Shown: positions 8,884-17,428, counted from the stretch's first letter. The stretch is 64,000 nt of DNA from Guptibacillus hwajinpoensis (GCF_001039475.1 NZ_LELK01000001.1:655466-719465); one strand, 5' to 3'. Numbers and translations: made by a program. Notes: generated from the letters alone by a model not told the origin.

Positions 8884-10366
8884 GTTTTGCTCCTTTATAT
8901 TTAGCAAGTACGATCGCTATTTGGTCTTCTACCTCTTCCATTTCTTCTTCATCAATAAACTGATTAAGGATGATTGAAAATACAAGAGGATGTTTGGATC
9001 GAACATATCCAGACAGAGACGTTACCCCCATTAATGATCCTGTTTTAGCGTAAATTACCCGTTCAGCTGCAGTGTTACTCATTCGTTTTCGGAGTGTTCC
9101 ACCAAGCATTCGTTCAGGAACGCCAGCAATAGGAAGAGAATTCAAATAGACATCATACCACGGTTTGTCTTGGATGCGGTAAAGAAGAAATGAAAGCTGA
9201 TTAGGTTTAATGAGGCTAATTTGTGAAATTCCTGATCCATCACGTAAACACATATCATCTGGATTAAGACCCTCATCCCTTAGTACTGACCGTAGTACAT
9301 CCAAACCCGCTTGGAAACTGCCTTCTTCCTTTACTACTTTCCCCATTTCTTTTACTAGTACTTCTGCATGTCCATTGTTACTAAGTTTCATAAAAGGAAT
9401 GAGTAAGTCAGAAAGTGGCATCGACTTCTTTTCAACTAAGCGCCGAGCTTGATTTGGAGTTTCTCCAAGTATTTCTTCTCCCTTTATTTCAATCCCATGC
9501 TTTTTCAACGATTGTCCAAATAGATTTAGCGCATAGTTTGCAGGGCTCCACACAGCAACCCAAATTTTCTCTGGTACAGCGTTTTTAGAAATTGTACCAT
9601 CAACAACTATGATGTTCGTTCCATGTTTTCGGTTGATTCTTATCTCAGCCTCTTCATTTTCTCGCACAGTCTTTGCATTATTGATAATTGAGATTGTATC
9701 TGTTTCAGGTGTAACTTTAACATTACTAAGCGATCCTTCATTAGGATTAGGTGACACTTTTATCATAACTGTTCCTGCGTCATAATCCTTATTTGGAGAT
9801 GCTGTAAGCGCAGATACTTGAGCACCATAATATTCATCTTCATCGCTCCAAATCATATCCTCTGACAAATATTCGCTGTCATACCACGATTCATCACCGA
9901 TTAAATCACCATCGACCCGGGTAATCCCTTGATTTTTCAGTTGATTAGCTAGCGAATCGAAGTCTTTTGGAAGTAAAGTTGGATCACCACGACCCTTTAA
10001 ATAAAGATTTCCTCGAATATGATCTCCCTCACGATAATCTGCAAAAACTTCAGTTTTGAATCTATAATTTGAACCGAGGGTTTCAAGAGCCGCTGCAGCA
10101 GTGAGTAGCTTCATATTTGAAGCAGGTGTTAACCTTGTATTTCCATTATGTTGAAAAAGCAGTTCTCCTGTCAAAGCAGACCGTATACTAACGCCAGCAA
10201 CTGCACCTTCTAGTCGTTTATCATTAATAATCGTATGTATTTGTTCTGCTATAGTATTTTGATCATCTGCCCTCACAGACCTTCCAAAATGCTTTACAGA
10301 AGTCACTGGAATGAGAAGTAAGCATGTCGTAAGTATAGCAGCACCAGTCAACTGTTTTTTATTCAA
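8873..10366 (-). CDS. dacC: D-alanyl-D-alanine carboxypeptidase/endopeptidase (PBP4, S13 family)
   Basis: About 497 aa. It is a serine peptidase family S13 enzyme that trims or cuts peptidoglycan cross-links outside the membrane. The catalytic SxxK is SNMK at about residues 83-86 and the second motif is SNNGH. The KTG box is YAKTGSLMGV near the C-terminus. The frame opens at 10396, but AAAGGGGGT is spaced correctly for the TTG at 10366, giving a basic start MNKKQ and a good signal peptide hydrophobic core (AAILTTCLLLIP). It is monocistronic with a terminator at its stop. Confidence 0.88.
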   Translation of the reverse strand: MNKKQLTGAAILTTCLLLIPVTSVKHFGRSVRADDQNTIAEQIHTIINDKRLEGAVAGVSIRSALTGELLFQHNGNTRLTPASNMKLLTAAAALETLGSNYRFKTEVFADYREGDHIRGNLYLKGRGDPTLLPKDFDSLANQLKNQGITRVDGDLIGDESWYDSEYLSEDMIWSDEDEYYGAQVSALTASPNKDYDAGTVMIKVSPNPNEGSLSNVKVTPETDTISIINNAKTVRENEEAEIRINRKHGTNIIVVDGTISKNAVPEKIWVAVWSPANYALNLFGQSLKKHGIEIKGEEILGETPNQARRLVEKKSMPLSDLLIPFMKLSNNGHAEVLVKEMGKVVKEEGSFQAGLDVLRSVLRDEGLNPDDMCLRDGSGISQISLIKPNQLSFLLYRIQDKPWYDVYLNSLPIAGVPERMLGGTLRKRMSNTAAERVIYAKTGSLMGVTSLSGYVRSKHPLVFSIILNQFIDEEEMEEVEDQIAIVLAKYKGAKQKG

Positions 10367-10429
10367 AATAATTATTACCCCCTTTTTCAATAGCATTCTT
10401 TATCTCGTGCTTTCTATGTAAACTAAAAT

Positions 10430-10464
10430 GGAGCCGATGCGATTTAACCCTGTCGCACGGCTCC
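10430..10464 (-). terminator. Terminator of the 50-aa gene
   Basis: GGAGCCG-A-TGCGA pairs with TCGCA-CGGCTCC around a 10-nt loop, with T-rich sequence after it on the minus strand. Confidence 0.8.
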
Positions 10465-10504
10465 TTTTATGAAGTTTCCTTTAATTGTATAGATACTGAT
10501 AGCA

Positions 10505-10657
10505 TCATTTGATTTCCTTCAGCCCCTGTTCTTTCGTGTTCTTTCTTACATAATCGCCTTCATCTTTTATATGATCTACTTCATTTCTCTCAAATCCCCA
10601 GACATTCGTTAGCAACAAACTTCCACTTAACGAAACGGTCCTTCGTTCTTTCAACAT
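10505..10657 (-). CDS. Small hypothetical protein, 50 aa
   Basis: An excellent ribosome binding site (AAAAGGAGGGGAGT) precedes the ATG at 10657, giving a 50-aa charged protein (MLKERRTVSLSG to EQGLKEIK). The longer frame up to 10816 has no such site and looks spurious. There are no membrane segments; a short hydrophobic patch (LSGSLLLTNVWGF) lies near residues 9-21. It ends before a strong terminator. I do not recognise the family. Confidence 0.65.
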   Translation of the reverse strand: MLKERRTVSLSGSLLLTNVWGFERNEVDHIKDEGDYVRKNTKEQGLKEIK

Positions 10658-10821
10658 ACTCCCCTCCTTTTCGTTTAGTAATGATTCATTTCGCCATTCG
10701 AATGAACTTTTCCTTCTTTGCTGGCGAATTTGAATCCAATTACCTAGAATGTTGTACTGAAAAGGAAAAACATGTTGATTCATGGTAAAACAGTCTGACT
10801 CATAATTGCTATTCAAACAAA

Positions 10822-10844
10822 AAGCCTTCCAATTAGGAAGACTT
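10822..10844 (-). terminator. Terminator of the acyl-CoA dehydrogenase-like gene
   Basis: AAGCCTTCC pairs with GGAAGACTT (one G-T pair) around AATTA, followed on the minus strand by TTTTTG. It overlaps the end of the upstream gene. Confidence 0.75.
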
Positions 10845-12065
10845 CGATTCAGTAAGAGCTCTGCTAGCGAGCATTGAAATCACTGCATCGTCCATTGGAG
10901 GATTATGAAGCCCTGCCCTCACATCTCTATAATACCTCTGCATTGGGTTATCTTTAAATAAAGCTCTGGCTCCAACAATTCTCATGGCAATGTCAACTAC
11001 GTTAGCTGCACTGTTTGTAGCTACATGCTTAACGGCTGCAAGTTCTGCTCCCATATTCTTTCTTTGATGAGGTTCGTTCACCCATCTTAAGGCGATTGAA
11101 TACATCATTTCTCTTGCTCTCATTAACTCTAATTCCATTTCACCTATTTTCCTTTGTACTTCAGGTACCTCTTTAATCGGTCCTGGTAAACTATTAGGTG
11201 AATACTCTGATGCAAATGAAATTGCTTCGTTTCTTGCTGCAATCGCTACTCCGAGATAACAAGCAGGAATGTGAAGAAGCCACGCCTTAGGTAGTTCGCT
11301 CTTATTGTTTCCGGAATTTTCAATAAGAGCATCTTTTGAGAGGATCACATCGTTTAGCACGAGATCATCACTTCTCGTTCCCCTCATAGAAATTGTATCC
11401 CATTTTTCTTCAATCCTAACTCCCTCTAGACTCATATCAACAAGAAAAAAGCCCTTCACACCTGTGTTGTCAATTTGTGCAGACACAAGAGCATAATGAA
11501 GACCAGGTGCCATTGAAGTAAATGATTTTCTTCCGTTTATTACCCATTTTCCATCTTTCATACTTGCATTCGTTTGCGGCATTCCTCCACGAGTTGGACT
11601 TCCGGTGGCTGGTTCAGAAGCGGCGCGATTTAATAAGGCGTGTTCATTCACAATCAACTTGGATAACCGCTCATAAACCTCATCTGACCATGTCTGTTCG
11701 TCTCTCATTTCAAGCATGATTCCGAGATGCCACCCGATCGATAGTGCGGTTGCAGCATCACCTGTTGCAATCTGTTCCTGCAGCATAATGAATTCATATA
11801 AGTTAATTCCTTTACCACCGAACTTCTCAGGTACCGTGAATGAAATGTACCCAGACTGTTTCAACTCTTCGAAGTTCTCAGAAGGAAAACGCCCTTCACG
11901 ATCAACTTCATCAGCTCTATGGGCAAATGATGCTGAGAGCTTATTGCCTAGTTCATACAGCTGTTGCTGTCGTTCAGATTTAATAAATGGTTCATACAAG
12001 TAATTCATCTCTAACACACAGCCTTTCCGATCATGATCTACTATTAATCGTACACTATTGACCAC
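10833..12065 (-). CDS. Acyl-CoA dehydrogenase family flavoprotein
   Basis: A 410-aa protein with the three acyl-CoA dehydrogenase domains. The N-terminal helical part carries YISFTVPEKFGGKG, the middle beta domain has KWVINGRKSFTS and GTRSDDLVLNDV, and the C-terminal helical bundle ends in MQRYYRDVRAG. The best start by ribosome binding site is GTG 12065 (GGAG with 6-nt spacing); ATG 12008 is the alternative and matches usual family starts. The usual catalytic glutamate is not obvious. The C-terminal RDVRAG segment resembles DszC/monooxygenase-like members, so an FMN-dependent monooxygenase is possible. It is followed by its own terminator. Confidence 0.75.
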   Translation of the reverse strand: MVNSVRLIVDHDRKGCVLEMNYLYEPFIKSERQQQLYELGNKLSASFAHRADEVDREGRFPSENFEELKQSGYISFTVPEKFGGKGINLYEFIMLQEQIATGDAATALSIGWHLGIMLEMRDEQTWSDEVYERLSKLIVNEHALLNRAASEPATGSPTRGGMPQTNASMKDGKWVINGRKSFTSMAPGLHYALVSAQIDNTGVKGFFLVDMSLEGVRIEEKWDTISMRGTRSDDLVLNDVILSKDALIENSGNNKSELPKAWLLHIPACYLGVAIAARNEAISFASEYSPNSLPGPIKEVPEVQRKIGEMELELMRAREMMYSIALRWVNEPHQRKNMGAELAAVKHVATNSAANVVDIAMRIVGARALFKDNPMQRYYRDVRAGLHNPPMDDAVISMLASRALTESKSS

Positions 12066-12102
12066 TTAAATCTCCAGTAAACTGATCGGAATAAGCACAT
12101 TC

Positions 12103-12849
12103 TTATTTTCTAAACAAAGGGTAATTAACAGTGCTCGGTACTTCAATAGCTATTATTCTTGTATCTTTTCTAACCGCTATCGATACCTTACTCTCTTCAT
12201 CTGCTTCGATCACAAAAAAATCCTTCATTTTATATTCAGTATCGTTTATATTTCCTTCACCACTTAGAACGAGAATACTAAGTGATCGATCTGTTGCTAA
12301 ATGATGTTCGTAGGTATAACCATTCCTAACGTCTATATCCCACATGCTAGCATCTGTTACAAAATCAACTGGCGATTCATAACCTAATATTTCTTTTACG
12401 CGTATTCCTTCACTCGTTACCACGTGGAAATCTTCATCATGATATTGCTGATAGGACGGTTTTCTTTTCAATGCTTTTGTTAAATGAGGCTCAAACCATA
12501 TTTGAAATCCCTGCATATCCGGACCAACAAATCCTTCTTCGTGTGAAACGCCAGATCCAGTTTGCATGACTTGTAATCCCCCTGGGCCAACAGTACTTTT
12601 TGTACCGAGTGTATCTCCATGTTCAGCTTTCCCGCTTATTACGTAGGTAATAATTTCAAATCCTTGATGAGGATGTAATGGAATGTAGCCTTCTTTTTCC
12701 GATTTTGCCCAAGCCCAATAAAATAGAGGTCCTACTCGTTTCACTTCAGATCCCTCACCTGGAAATCCAATTGGCTTTTGTTCGGTGATTCTACCTCCAT
12801 CAAACTGCCCTACACCTTGCTGGTTTACTTGATATCGATTTATATTCAA
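12103..12849 (-). CDS. Pirin family protein
   Basis: About 248 aa with two cupin modules. The N-terminal one carries the metal motif HPHQGFEIITYV and a later GSGVSHEE, which is the signature of pirins, some of which are quercetin 2,3-dioxygenases. The second cupin is divergent (LVLSGEGNINDTEYK). The frame opens at GTG 12861, but GAGGGAG fits the TTG at 12849 giving MNINRYQV. Its neighbours include an aldo-keto reductase and an acyl-CoA dehydrogenase-like flavoprotein, suggesting redox or electrophile defence, but no shared operon is evident. Confidence 0.82.
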   Translation of the reverse strand: MNINRYQVNQQGVGQFDGGRITEQKPIGFPGEGSEVKRVGPLFYWAWAKSEKEGYIPLHPHQGFEIITYVISGKAEHGDTLGTKSTVGPGGLQVMQTGSGVSHEEGFVGPDMQGFQIWFEPHLTKALKRKPSYQQYHDEDFHVVTSEGIRVKEILGYESPVDFVTDASMWDIDVRNGYTYEHHLATDRSLSILVLSGEGNINDTEYKMKDFFVIEADEESKVSIAVRKDTRIIAIEVPSTVNYPLFRK

Positions 12850-12988
12850 AAGTATCACCACTCCCTCTAATATCTTGAATTCGAGATGATTCTATCTCAT
12901 TTACTATTTTCAGTCAATTATTACTCCTCGTTACTTTAAAATAAGCGATTGTAATGGCCTCAATTTTACAAGAAATTTCATTTAAAAA

Positions 12989-13005
12989 GCCGGCTCATAG
13001 CCGGC
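12989..13005 (-). terminator. Terminator of the aldo-keto reductase gene
   Basis: GCCGGCT / AGCCGGC with a 3-nt loop, followed by TTTTTAAATG on the minus strand. It lies just after the aldo-keto reductase stop. Confidence 0.85.
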
Positions 13006-13012
13006 ATGTAAA

Positions 13013-13840
13013 TTAAAAATCAAAATGATCAGGATCTGGACCCATACGCTCATTTTGGTTAAGTTCATCGATCGCTCTAATATTATCTTTTGTTAATTCG
13101 AAATCAAAAACATCAAAGTTTTGTTTGATTCTTTCTGGATTAGATGATTTTGGTATCGTTACAACTTCGTGTTCAAGATCCCAGCGAATAATAACTTGTG
13201 CCGTAGATTTACCATGCTGATCTGCTATTTGTTTCACAACATCGTTATCGAGCAATTTACCCTGTGCAAGTGGCGACCATGCTTCCATTTGAATAGAATG
13301 CTGATTACAGTAATCACGAAGTTCCTGTTGGTTCAAGAGTGGATGAAACTCTACCTGATTCACCATAGGCTTAATTTCTGCATCTTTCATTAAATCTTCT
13401 AGATGAGCTGGGTGAAAGTTACTTACTCCAATAGCGCGGATGCGACCATCTTTATATAACTTTTCCATCGCTTTCCATGTCTCTTTGTACTTGCCTTCTA
13501 CTGGCCAATGAATAAGGTACAAGTCTAGAGTATCGACTCCCAGTTTAGTTACTGTATCTTCAAATGCTTTTAACGTTGACTCATAACCCTGATCATCGTT
13601 CCATACTTTAGATGTAATAAATAGATCTTCACGTGGTGTACTGCTATCTTTAATTGCAGCACCTACGCCCTCTTCGTTCTTATAAGCTGCGGCTGTATCA
13701 ATTGCTTTGTAACCTGCATCAATAGCAGCTTGAACGGCTGTCTTCACTTCATCGTTGTTTTCCATTTTCCATACGCCTAGTCCTAGCGTTGGCATTTCAA
13801 CGCCATTATGCAATGTTGTTGTTGTCCATTGTTTAGCCAT
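13013..13840 (-). CDS. yvgN: Aldo-keto reductase, YvgN-like
   Basis: 275 aa, closely resembling Bacillus YvgN, an NADPH-dependent glyoxal/methylglyoxal reductase. The TIM-barrel catalytic tetrad is visible: D in KAIDTAAAY, Y in the same block, K in FITSKVWND and H in LYLIHWPVE. The NADPH-binding C-terminal PKSSNPERIKQN is also present. The frame extends to 13894, but GGAGGAGATTACTA points to the ATG at 13840, which matches family starts. Likely cytosolic aldehyde detoxification. Confidence 0.88.
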   Translation of the reverse strand: MAKQWTTTTLHNGVEMPTLGLGVWKMENNDEVKTAVQAAIDAGYKAIDTAAAYKNEEGVGAAIKDSSTPREDLFITSKVWNDDQGYESTLKAFEDTVTKLGVDTLDLYLIHWPVEGKYKETWKAMEKLYKDGRIRAIGVSNFHPAHLEDLMKDAEIKPMVNQVEFHPLLNQQELRDYCNQHSIQMEAWSPLAQGKLLDNDVVKQIADQHGKSTAQVIIRWDLEHEVVTIPKSSNPERIKQNFDVFDFELTKDNIRAIDELNQNERMGPDPDHFDF

Positions 13841-13926
13841 TAGTAATCTCCTCCAATTTTCATCTACAAGTGAACTCTTCCCACTTTCATACAAATCTAA
13901 CCTTTTTTAGGGTATTTTTCATATAT

Positions 13927-14562
13927 CTACACATCTAGAGAATTTGTTTTTCTAGTGGAATCTTGCACCTCCAAATTTTTAGCAGTTTTGCTTTTTGTAA
14001 CAGCTTTCTCATCTTTAAAAGTTCCTAAGATCATATCAACGAATGGATTTGTGACGCCATACCAGTAATTCTCATTTTTATAGTGATGTAGTAAATGCGT
14101 TTTTTTAAGCCACTTTCCAAAATTGGTTTTTGGAACAATTGGTTGATGTGCAATATAATGCTTCCATTCATAAAAAAGAAGCATAGACATTAATCCTACT
14201 CCCACAGCCAAAGAACTTCCTATCTGATTGGTAATCAAGAAAATCACATATGTAATAAATAAAAATTGAGGACCTGTATACCAGATTGGCAAAAACATAA
14301 GGTGCAAATCATTCGGATCTTTGTGGTGATCATAGTGTAATCGCTTTAGAAATTTCAAAAATATTTGGTTTTTTGGAGCTTTAAGATGAAATAAAAAACG
14401 ATGTGTTGTGTATTCACTTACACTAAAAATGAAAAAACCGATAAGAACGAAAGGAAAATGTTGTAGGGTTAAATGACTACTAAGGTAAATCATACTTGTC
14501 GCAAGAACAACAATCATAATCAGCACATCTGGATGTAAACAAAACGTATAAACTTTCTTCAT
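13927..14562 (-). CDS. Fatty-acid hydroxylase superfamily membrane protein
   Basis: A 211-aa integral membrane di-iron protein. Four histidine clusters are seen: THRFLFH near 53-59, RLHYDHHKDP near 75, EWKHYIAHQP near 132 and THLLHHYKNENYWYGVT near 150. These are the metal ligands of the sterol desaturase/fatty-acid 2-hydroxylase/carotene hydroxylase superfamily. About four hydrophobic segments surround them. AAGGTGG precedes the ATG. The substrate is unknown; a 2-hydroxy fatty acid or carotenoid is possible. Confidence 0.82.
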   Translation of the reverse strand: MKKVYTFCLHPDVLIMIVVLATSMIYLSSHLTLQHFPFVLIGFFIFSVSEYTTHRFLFHLKAPKNQIFLKFLKRLHYDHHKDPNDLHLMFLPIWYTGPQFLFITYVIFLITNQIGSSLAVGVGLMSMLLFYEWKHYIAHQPIVPKTNFGKWLKKTHLLHHYKNENYWYGVTNPFVDMILGTFKDEKAVTKSKTAKNLEVQDSTRKTNSLDV

Positions 14563-14741
14563 GACATCCCACCTTTACAATTTTCTATTGTAAATTTATT
14601 GCCAACCTGCTTATATAATGAGCATGAACTTCACCCTTTTCCACTTTAATTAGATTTTATCTCCACTTATTCCTTCAAAAAGTAACTCTTTTTATTAATT
14701 TGAATACAAATGCAACTACCACTATTTGTATATACAAAAAA

Positions 14742-14761
14742 AACCATCCAATTGGATGGTT
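14742..14761 (-). terminator. Terminator of the 44-aa gene
   Basis: AACCATCC-AATT-GGATGGTT is a perfect palindrome followed on the minus strand by TTTTTTTG. It overlaps the stop of the 44-aa gene. Confidence 0.85.
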
Positions 14762-14894
14762 ATATTTTAGTTGGTTTTTGTTTTAATCGAGATTTTTTGT
14801 TAAATTGAGCTCCCGGTGCAGTTTGCACTTTTTCTTTCTCAGCTTTAGCATCTTGTTCGAATGCTTGCATGCCTTTGCCAAATAATAAACTCAT
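14760..14894 (-). CDS. Very small basic protein, 44 aa
   Basis: A short reading frame with a near-perfect ribosome binding site (ATAAGGAGG) and a terminator at its stop. The protein starts MSLLFGKGMQAFEQDAKAE and ends in a lysine-rich tail, KKSRLKQKPTKI. A second in-frame ATG lies 6 nt upstream, inside the ribosome binding site spacing, and is a less likely start. There is no membrane segment. I do not recognise the family. Its expression signals are good enough to call it a real gene. Confidence 0.65.
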   Translation of the reverse strand: MSLLFGKGMQAFEQDAKAEKEKVQTAPGAQFNKKSRLKQKPTKI

Positions 14895-14980
14895 TTTCAT
14901 ACCTCCTTATAGTAACGTTAGTCCACCATTACCGATTTTATTTTTGTTAAAACTTCAATTATTAAATTTAATAAAATTTT

Positions 14981-15172
14981 TTAATGTTGTTCAAGTACAT
15001 TCGCTGTTTCGCCACAATGAGTTTGAACAGCAGTTAACTCATTTAACGATTGTTGAATTCTCTCATGATTCTGGCCTTTTTCAACAGTTGAAAGAGCTTG
15101 TTCTAAGCAACGGCTAGCTTCTTCTAATGCTTGACAACTATCTTGAACGTAACCTCTAGCATTCTTTTCCAT
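14981..15172 (-). CDS. Small helical protein with three cysteines, 63 aa
   Basis: 63 aa beginning MEKNARGYVQDSC. It is almost entirely predicted helical, with three cysteines at about residues 13, 22 and 53 (DSCQALEEASRC and THCGE). AAGGAGG is spaced 7 nt from the ATG at 15172. An upstream ATG at 15178 is too close to the site. It lies 80 bp downstream of the MetOD1 gene and just upstream of the 44-aa gene. It resembles small acidic helical Bacillus proteins of unknown role; metal or thiol chemistry is conceivable. Confidence 0.65.
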   Translation of the reverse strand: MEKNARGYVQDSCQALEEASRCLEQALSTVEKGQNHERIQQSLNELTAVQTHCGETANVLEQH

Positions 15173-15225
15173 GTTCATCCCTCCTTTTCTAGTAGTGTCC
15201 TACAATGAATGAATTCCATACAAAA

Positions 15226-15253
15226 AACCAGTTGGTATGTAAACCAACTGGTT
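15226..15253 (-). terminator. Terminator of the MetOD1 gene
   Basis: AACCAGTTGG / CCAACTGGTT with an 8-nt loop, followed by TTTTTTG on the minus strand. It overlaps the gene's stop. Confidence 0.85.
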
Positions 15254-15881
15254 AAATTGTCTTATTTTGATCAACTTGTTTCTTAAGGTCTTCTACTTCC
15301 TGGACTAGCTTCATCACCATATCATCACTGCGTTTCAATTCTTTGTTCAAAAGCGCAATCGCATCTTCTTCCCATGAAAAAGGATCTCCGTTTTTTGGTG
15401 TAATAGGCACATTCTCATATCGATCACCAGCTTCAATACCTGGCTCGAATGCAATCAAAACTTCACATCCTGGATCTCCTAGAGCAATTCGTTTCCGTAA
15501 GTTCACTTCACCATACTTGAAATGTCTAGAAGCAATTCCACCAAAAACACTTGAAGTCATCTTACAAAGATGTGGAGCATCTTTAACTTGATTACCGAAT
15601 GGACAGCTGTTGGATTTAACAACAACATATCGTTCATTTACTTCTGAAATATAAAATTCGCCACCAATTGAATTCTTAATATCAACAATCACTCTCGCAT
15701 AGTCATCAGGTGTCCAGCCACTTTCCGGATAATACGATTCTAGCCATTCTCCTGTTCTAATACCCAATTGTGTAATATATTCCTGTGCTCCAGGTCCAAT
15801 TGTTCGTTTATGAATATGAGCATATTGTATTATTAACTTTCCAAGAAACTTACTGGCTGTTAATGGTTGTAATTGATTCAT
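15252..15881 (-). CDS. Methanogen output domain 1 (MetOD1) protein
   Basis: 209 aa. The central region matches what I recall of the MetOD1 domain: NSCPFGNQV near 91-100, LCKMTSSVFGGIA near 109 and DPGCEVLIAFEP near 137. The spaced cysteines suggest a metal or Fe-S site, as in this presumed sensory/output domain. The C-terminus is a charged coiled-coil (LNKELKRSDD to DLKKQVDQ). The ATG overlaps the stop of a six-codon leader that owns the strong AAGGAGG, suggesting translational coupling. The N-hydroxylase gene ends 52 bp upstream, so co-transcription is likely. The function in Bacillaceae is unknown. Confidence 0.7.
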   Translation of the reverse strand: MNQLQPLTASKFLGKLIIQYAHIHKRTIGPGAQEYITQLGIRTGEWLESYYPESGWTPDDYARVIVDIKNSIGGEFYISEVNERYVVVKSNSCPFGNQVKDAPHLCKMTSSVFGGIASRHFKYGEVNLRKRIALGDPGCEVLIAFEPGIEAGDRYENVPITPKNGDPFSWEEDAIALLNKELKRSDDMVMKLVQEVEDLKKQVDQNKTI

Positions 15882-15898
15882 AACTTCATCACACTCAT
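15878..15898 (-). CDS. Six-codon leader peptide upstream of MetOD1
   Basis: AAAGGAGG is followed 7 nt later by ATG opening a six-codon frame, MSVMKL, whose TGA overlaps the ATG of the MetOD1 gene (ATGA). The MetOD1 ATG has no Shine-Dalgarno of its own. This implies that ribosomes terminate and reinitiate. It is also possible that the leader ATG is ignored and the site serves MetOD1 with a long spacer. Confidence 0.45.
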   Translation of the reverse strand: MSVMKL

Positions 15899-15932
15899 AG
15901 CTAGTCCTCCTTTGTTGTTATAACAAAAGTAA

Positions 15933-17243
15933 CTACTCTCTATATTCGAATTGTTGAAACACATTACCTTCTAGAACAGGGTAAATATCTTTACCAGCAA
16001 GCTCGTTAATAATAATTTTATTTCGATTAACCGCTAGGCCAAGGTTTGTTGAACCTACTCCATGCGTATGTTGCATACCACTGTGAACAAAGATCGTAGA
16101 GGTTGATTCACGACTTAATGTTAGTTGGTAATCTTTTGTTACATGGTATCGTCCTTTATCGTCCCATTTAATTAGCTCTTTAAGATCATTTAAGCAATCT
16201 GGAATGAGCGGACGATATCCAGTGCCTGCAACAACAACTTCGCTATCGAGAAGGAACGATTTATTCTTTTGCCATTGTCGACATTCTAGTTCATATCCTG
16301 ATTCATCTTCTTTTTGTTTAAGCCCATTGATTTCAGTAAGTGGCATCAACATGACGTCCATTTCTTTTCCACCTACAGATTGTTCATAAAGAAGATTATA
16401 AATGTCTGTAATTGTATGTGGACTAATCCCTTTGTATAGAAGCTGTTGGCCACTAAATATCTCATCTTTTTGATCCTGTGGGAGGTCGTAAAAGTAATCA
16501 ATATATTCAGGTGAGAAATGCTCGAGGCTTAATCGCGTTTCCTCCATAGGGAAGAAACCCTGTGATCTTGTCACCCAATTCAATGAATAACCATAGTCCG
16601 GTCTCTCTTTCAATAGCTCTCGAAAAATTTCCGCTGAACTTTGGCCCGATCCAATTACTGTGATACTTTTCGCTTTTTTACATCGTTCAGTATGCTGAAG
16701 GAACGTAGAAGAATGGAAAACGTCTTCTTCAGACATACCTTTTAACGGAGATGGAAGCGAAGGAACTGTTCCAACTCCAAGAATGATGTTTTTAGCAAAG
16801 TACGTTTCGATTTCCCCAGATTCACCATGTTCAACAGAGACTTCATAACGTTGAACAGGATCTCCAATAGGTACTACACTTACAACCTTAGTTCCAAATC
16901 TGCAGCTTTCTAATTTACTTGCAGCCCACTGACAGTAATGGTTATATTCATTTCTCGGCATTTCAAGTCGTTGAAGGAAATAGAAATTATACAAGCGATT
17001 TTGATGCTTCAAGTAATTTAAATAGCTATATGGATTTGTTGGATCAGCCATCGTAACAAGGTCAGCCATAAATGGTACTTGTAGTCTTGTTCCCTCAATT
17101 AACATACCAGGATGCCAGTCAAATTCTTCTTTCTGTTCAAAAAACAGCGAATCAATTTCTTTTACTGGATCTAATAATGCTGCTAGTCCTAAATTGAACG
17201 GACCGACACCTACACCAATTAAGTCATAAAGTTTGTCTCTCAT
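15933..17243 (-). CDS. Lysine N6-/ornithine N5-monooxygenase family protein (IucD/SidA-like)
   Basis: A 436-aa flavin monooxygenase that hydroxylates the side-chain amine of lysine or ornithine. The FAD motif is GVGVGPFNLGLAALL (residues 11-25) and the substrate-region marker is QVPFMADLVTMADPTNPYSYL near 75. The NADPH motif VIGSGQSSAEIF lies near 200 and the family ATGY-type motif (VAGTGYRPLIPD) near 345. GGATAGGGTAGG precedes the ATG. Such enzymes normally sit with siderophore synthetases, but none is nearby. Instead a MetOD1 gene follows. It may make an N-hydroxy amino acid for another purpose. Confidence 0.85.
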   Translation of the reverse strand: MRDKLYDLIGVGVGPFNLGLAALLDPVKEIDSLFFEQKEEFDWHPGMLIEGTRLQVPFMADLVTMADPTNPYSYLNYLKHQNRLYNFYFLQRLEMPRNEYNHYCQWAASKLESCRFGTKVVSVVPIGDPVQRYEVSVEHGESGEIETYFAKNIILGVGTVPSLPSPLKGMSEEDVFHSSTFLQHTERCKKAKSITVIGSGQSSAEIFRELLKERPDYGYSLNWVTRSQGFFPMEETRLSLEHFSPEYIDYFYDLPQDQKDEIFSGQQLLYKGISPHTITDIYNLLYEQSVGGKEMDVMLMPLTEINGLKQKEDESGYELECRQWQKNKSFLLDSEVVVAGTGYRPLIPDCLNDLKELIKWDDKGRYHVTKDYQLTLSRESTSTIFVHSGMQHTHGVGSTNLGLAVNRNKIIINELAGKDIYPVLEGNVFQQFEYRE

Positions 17244-17320
17244 CCTACCCTATCCTTTCTTATCTATCTTCTCTTATCTCTCCTTAGTATATCAGATTTA
17301 TTATTTTCAGTTTTTTATAT

Positions 17321-17428
17321 AGGCTATGTAATAGAACAGTGTTGATATTTGGCTCATTCGAGTGAAATTAAGGTTTCACTCGAATGAGCCAAAAGTCGAT
17401 AAATCAACAATATGAGCTAACATAGCCT
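17321..17428. repeat. Palindromic element R2, copy A (short form)
   Basis: 108 bp. The ends are AGGCTATGT and ACATAGCCT, and the arms share a TTGAT(T)..GGCTCATTCGAGTGAAA pattern. The core is a 17-bp perfect inverted repeat, GGCTCATTCGAGTGAAA (17351-17367) and its complement (17374-17390), with a 6-nt loop. It is related to copy B at 50410-50600. It has no coding capacity and looks like a MITE-like element or structured intergenic repeat. Confidence 0.75.

Noticed and set aside
10658-10816. N-terminal extension of the 50-aa gene to 103 aa
   Set aside because: The AAGGAGGGG site sits inside the longer frame directly before ATG 10657; nothing supports the upstream start.
14869-15117. 82-aa plus-strand frame
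   Set aside because: Antisense to two small genes that have much better translation signals.
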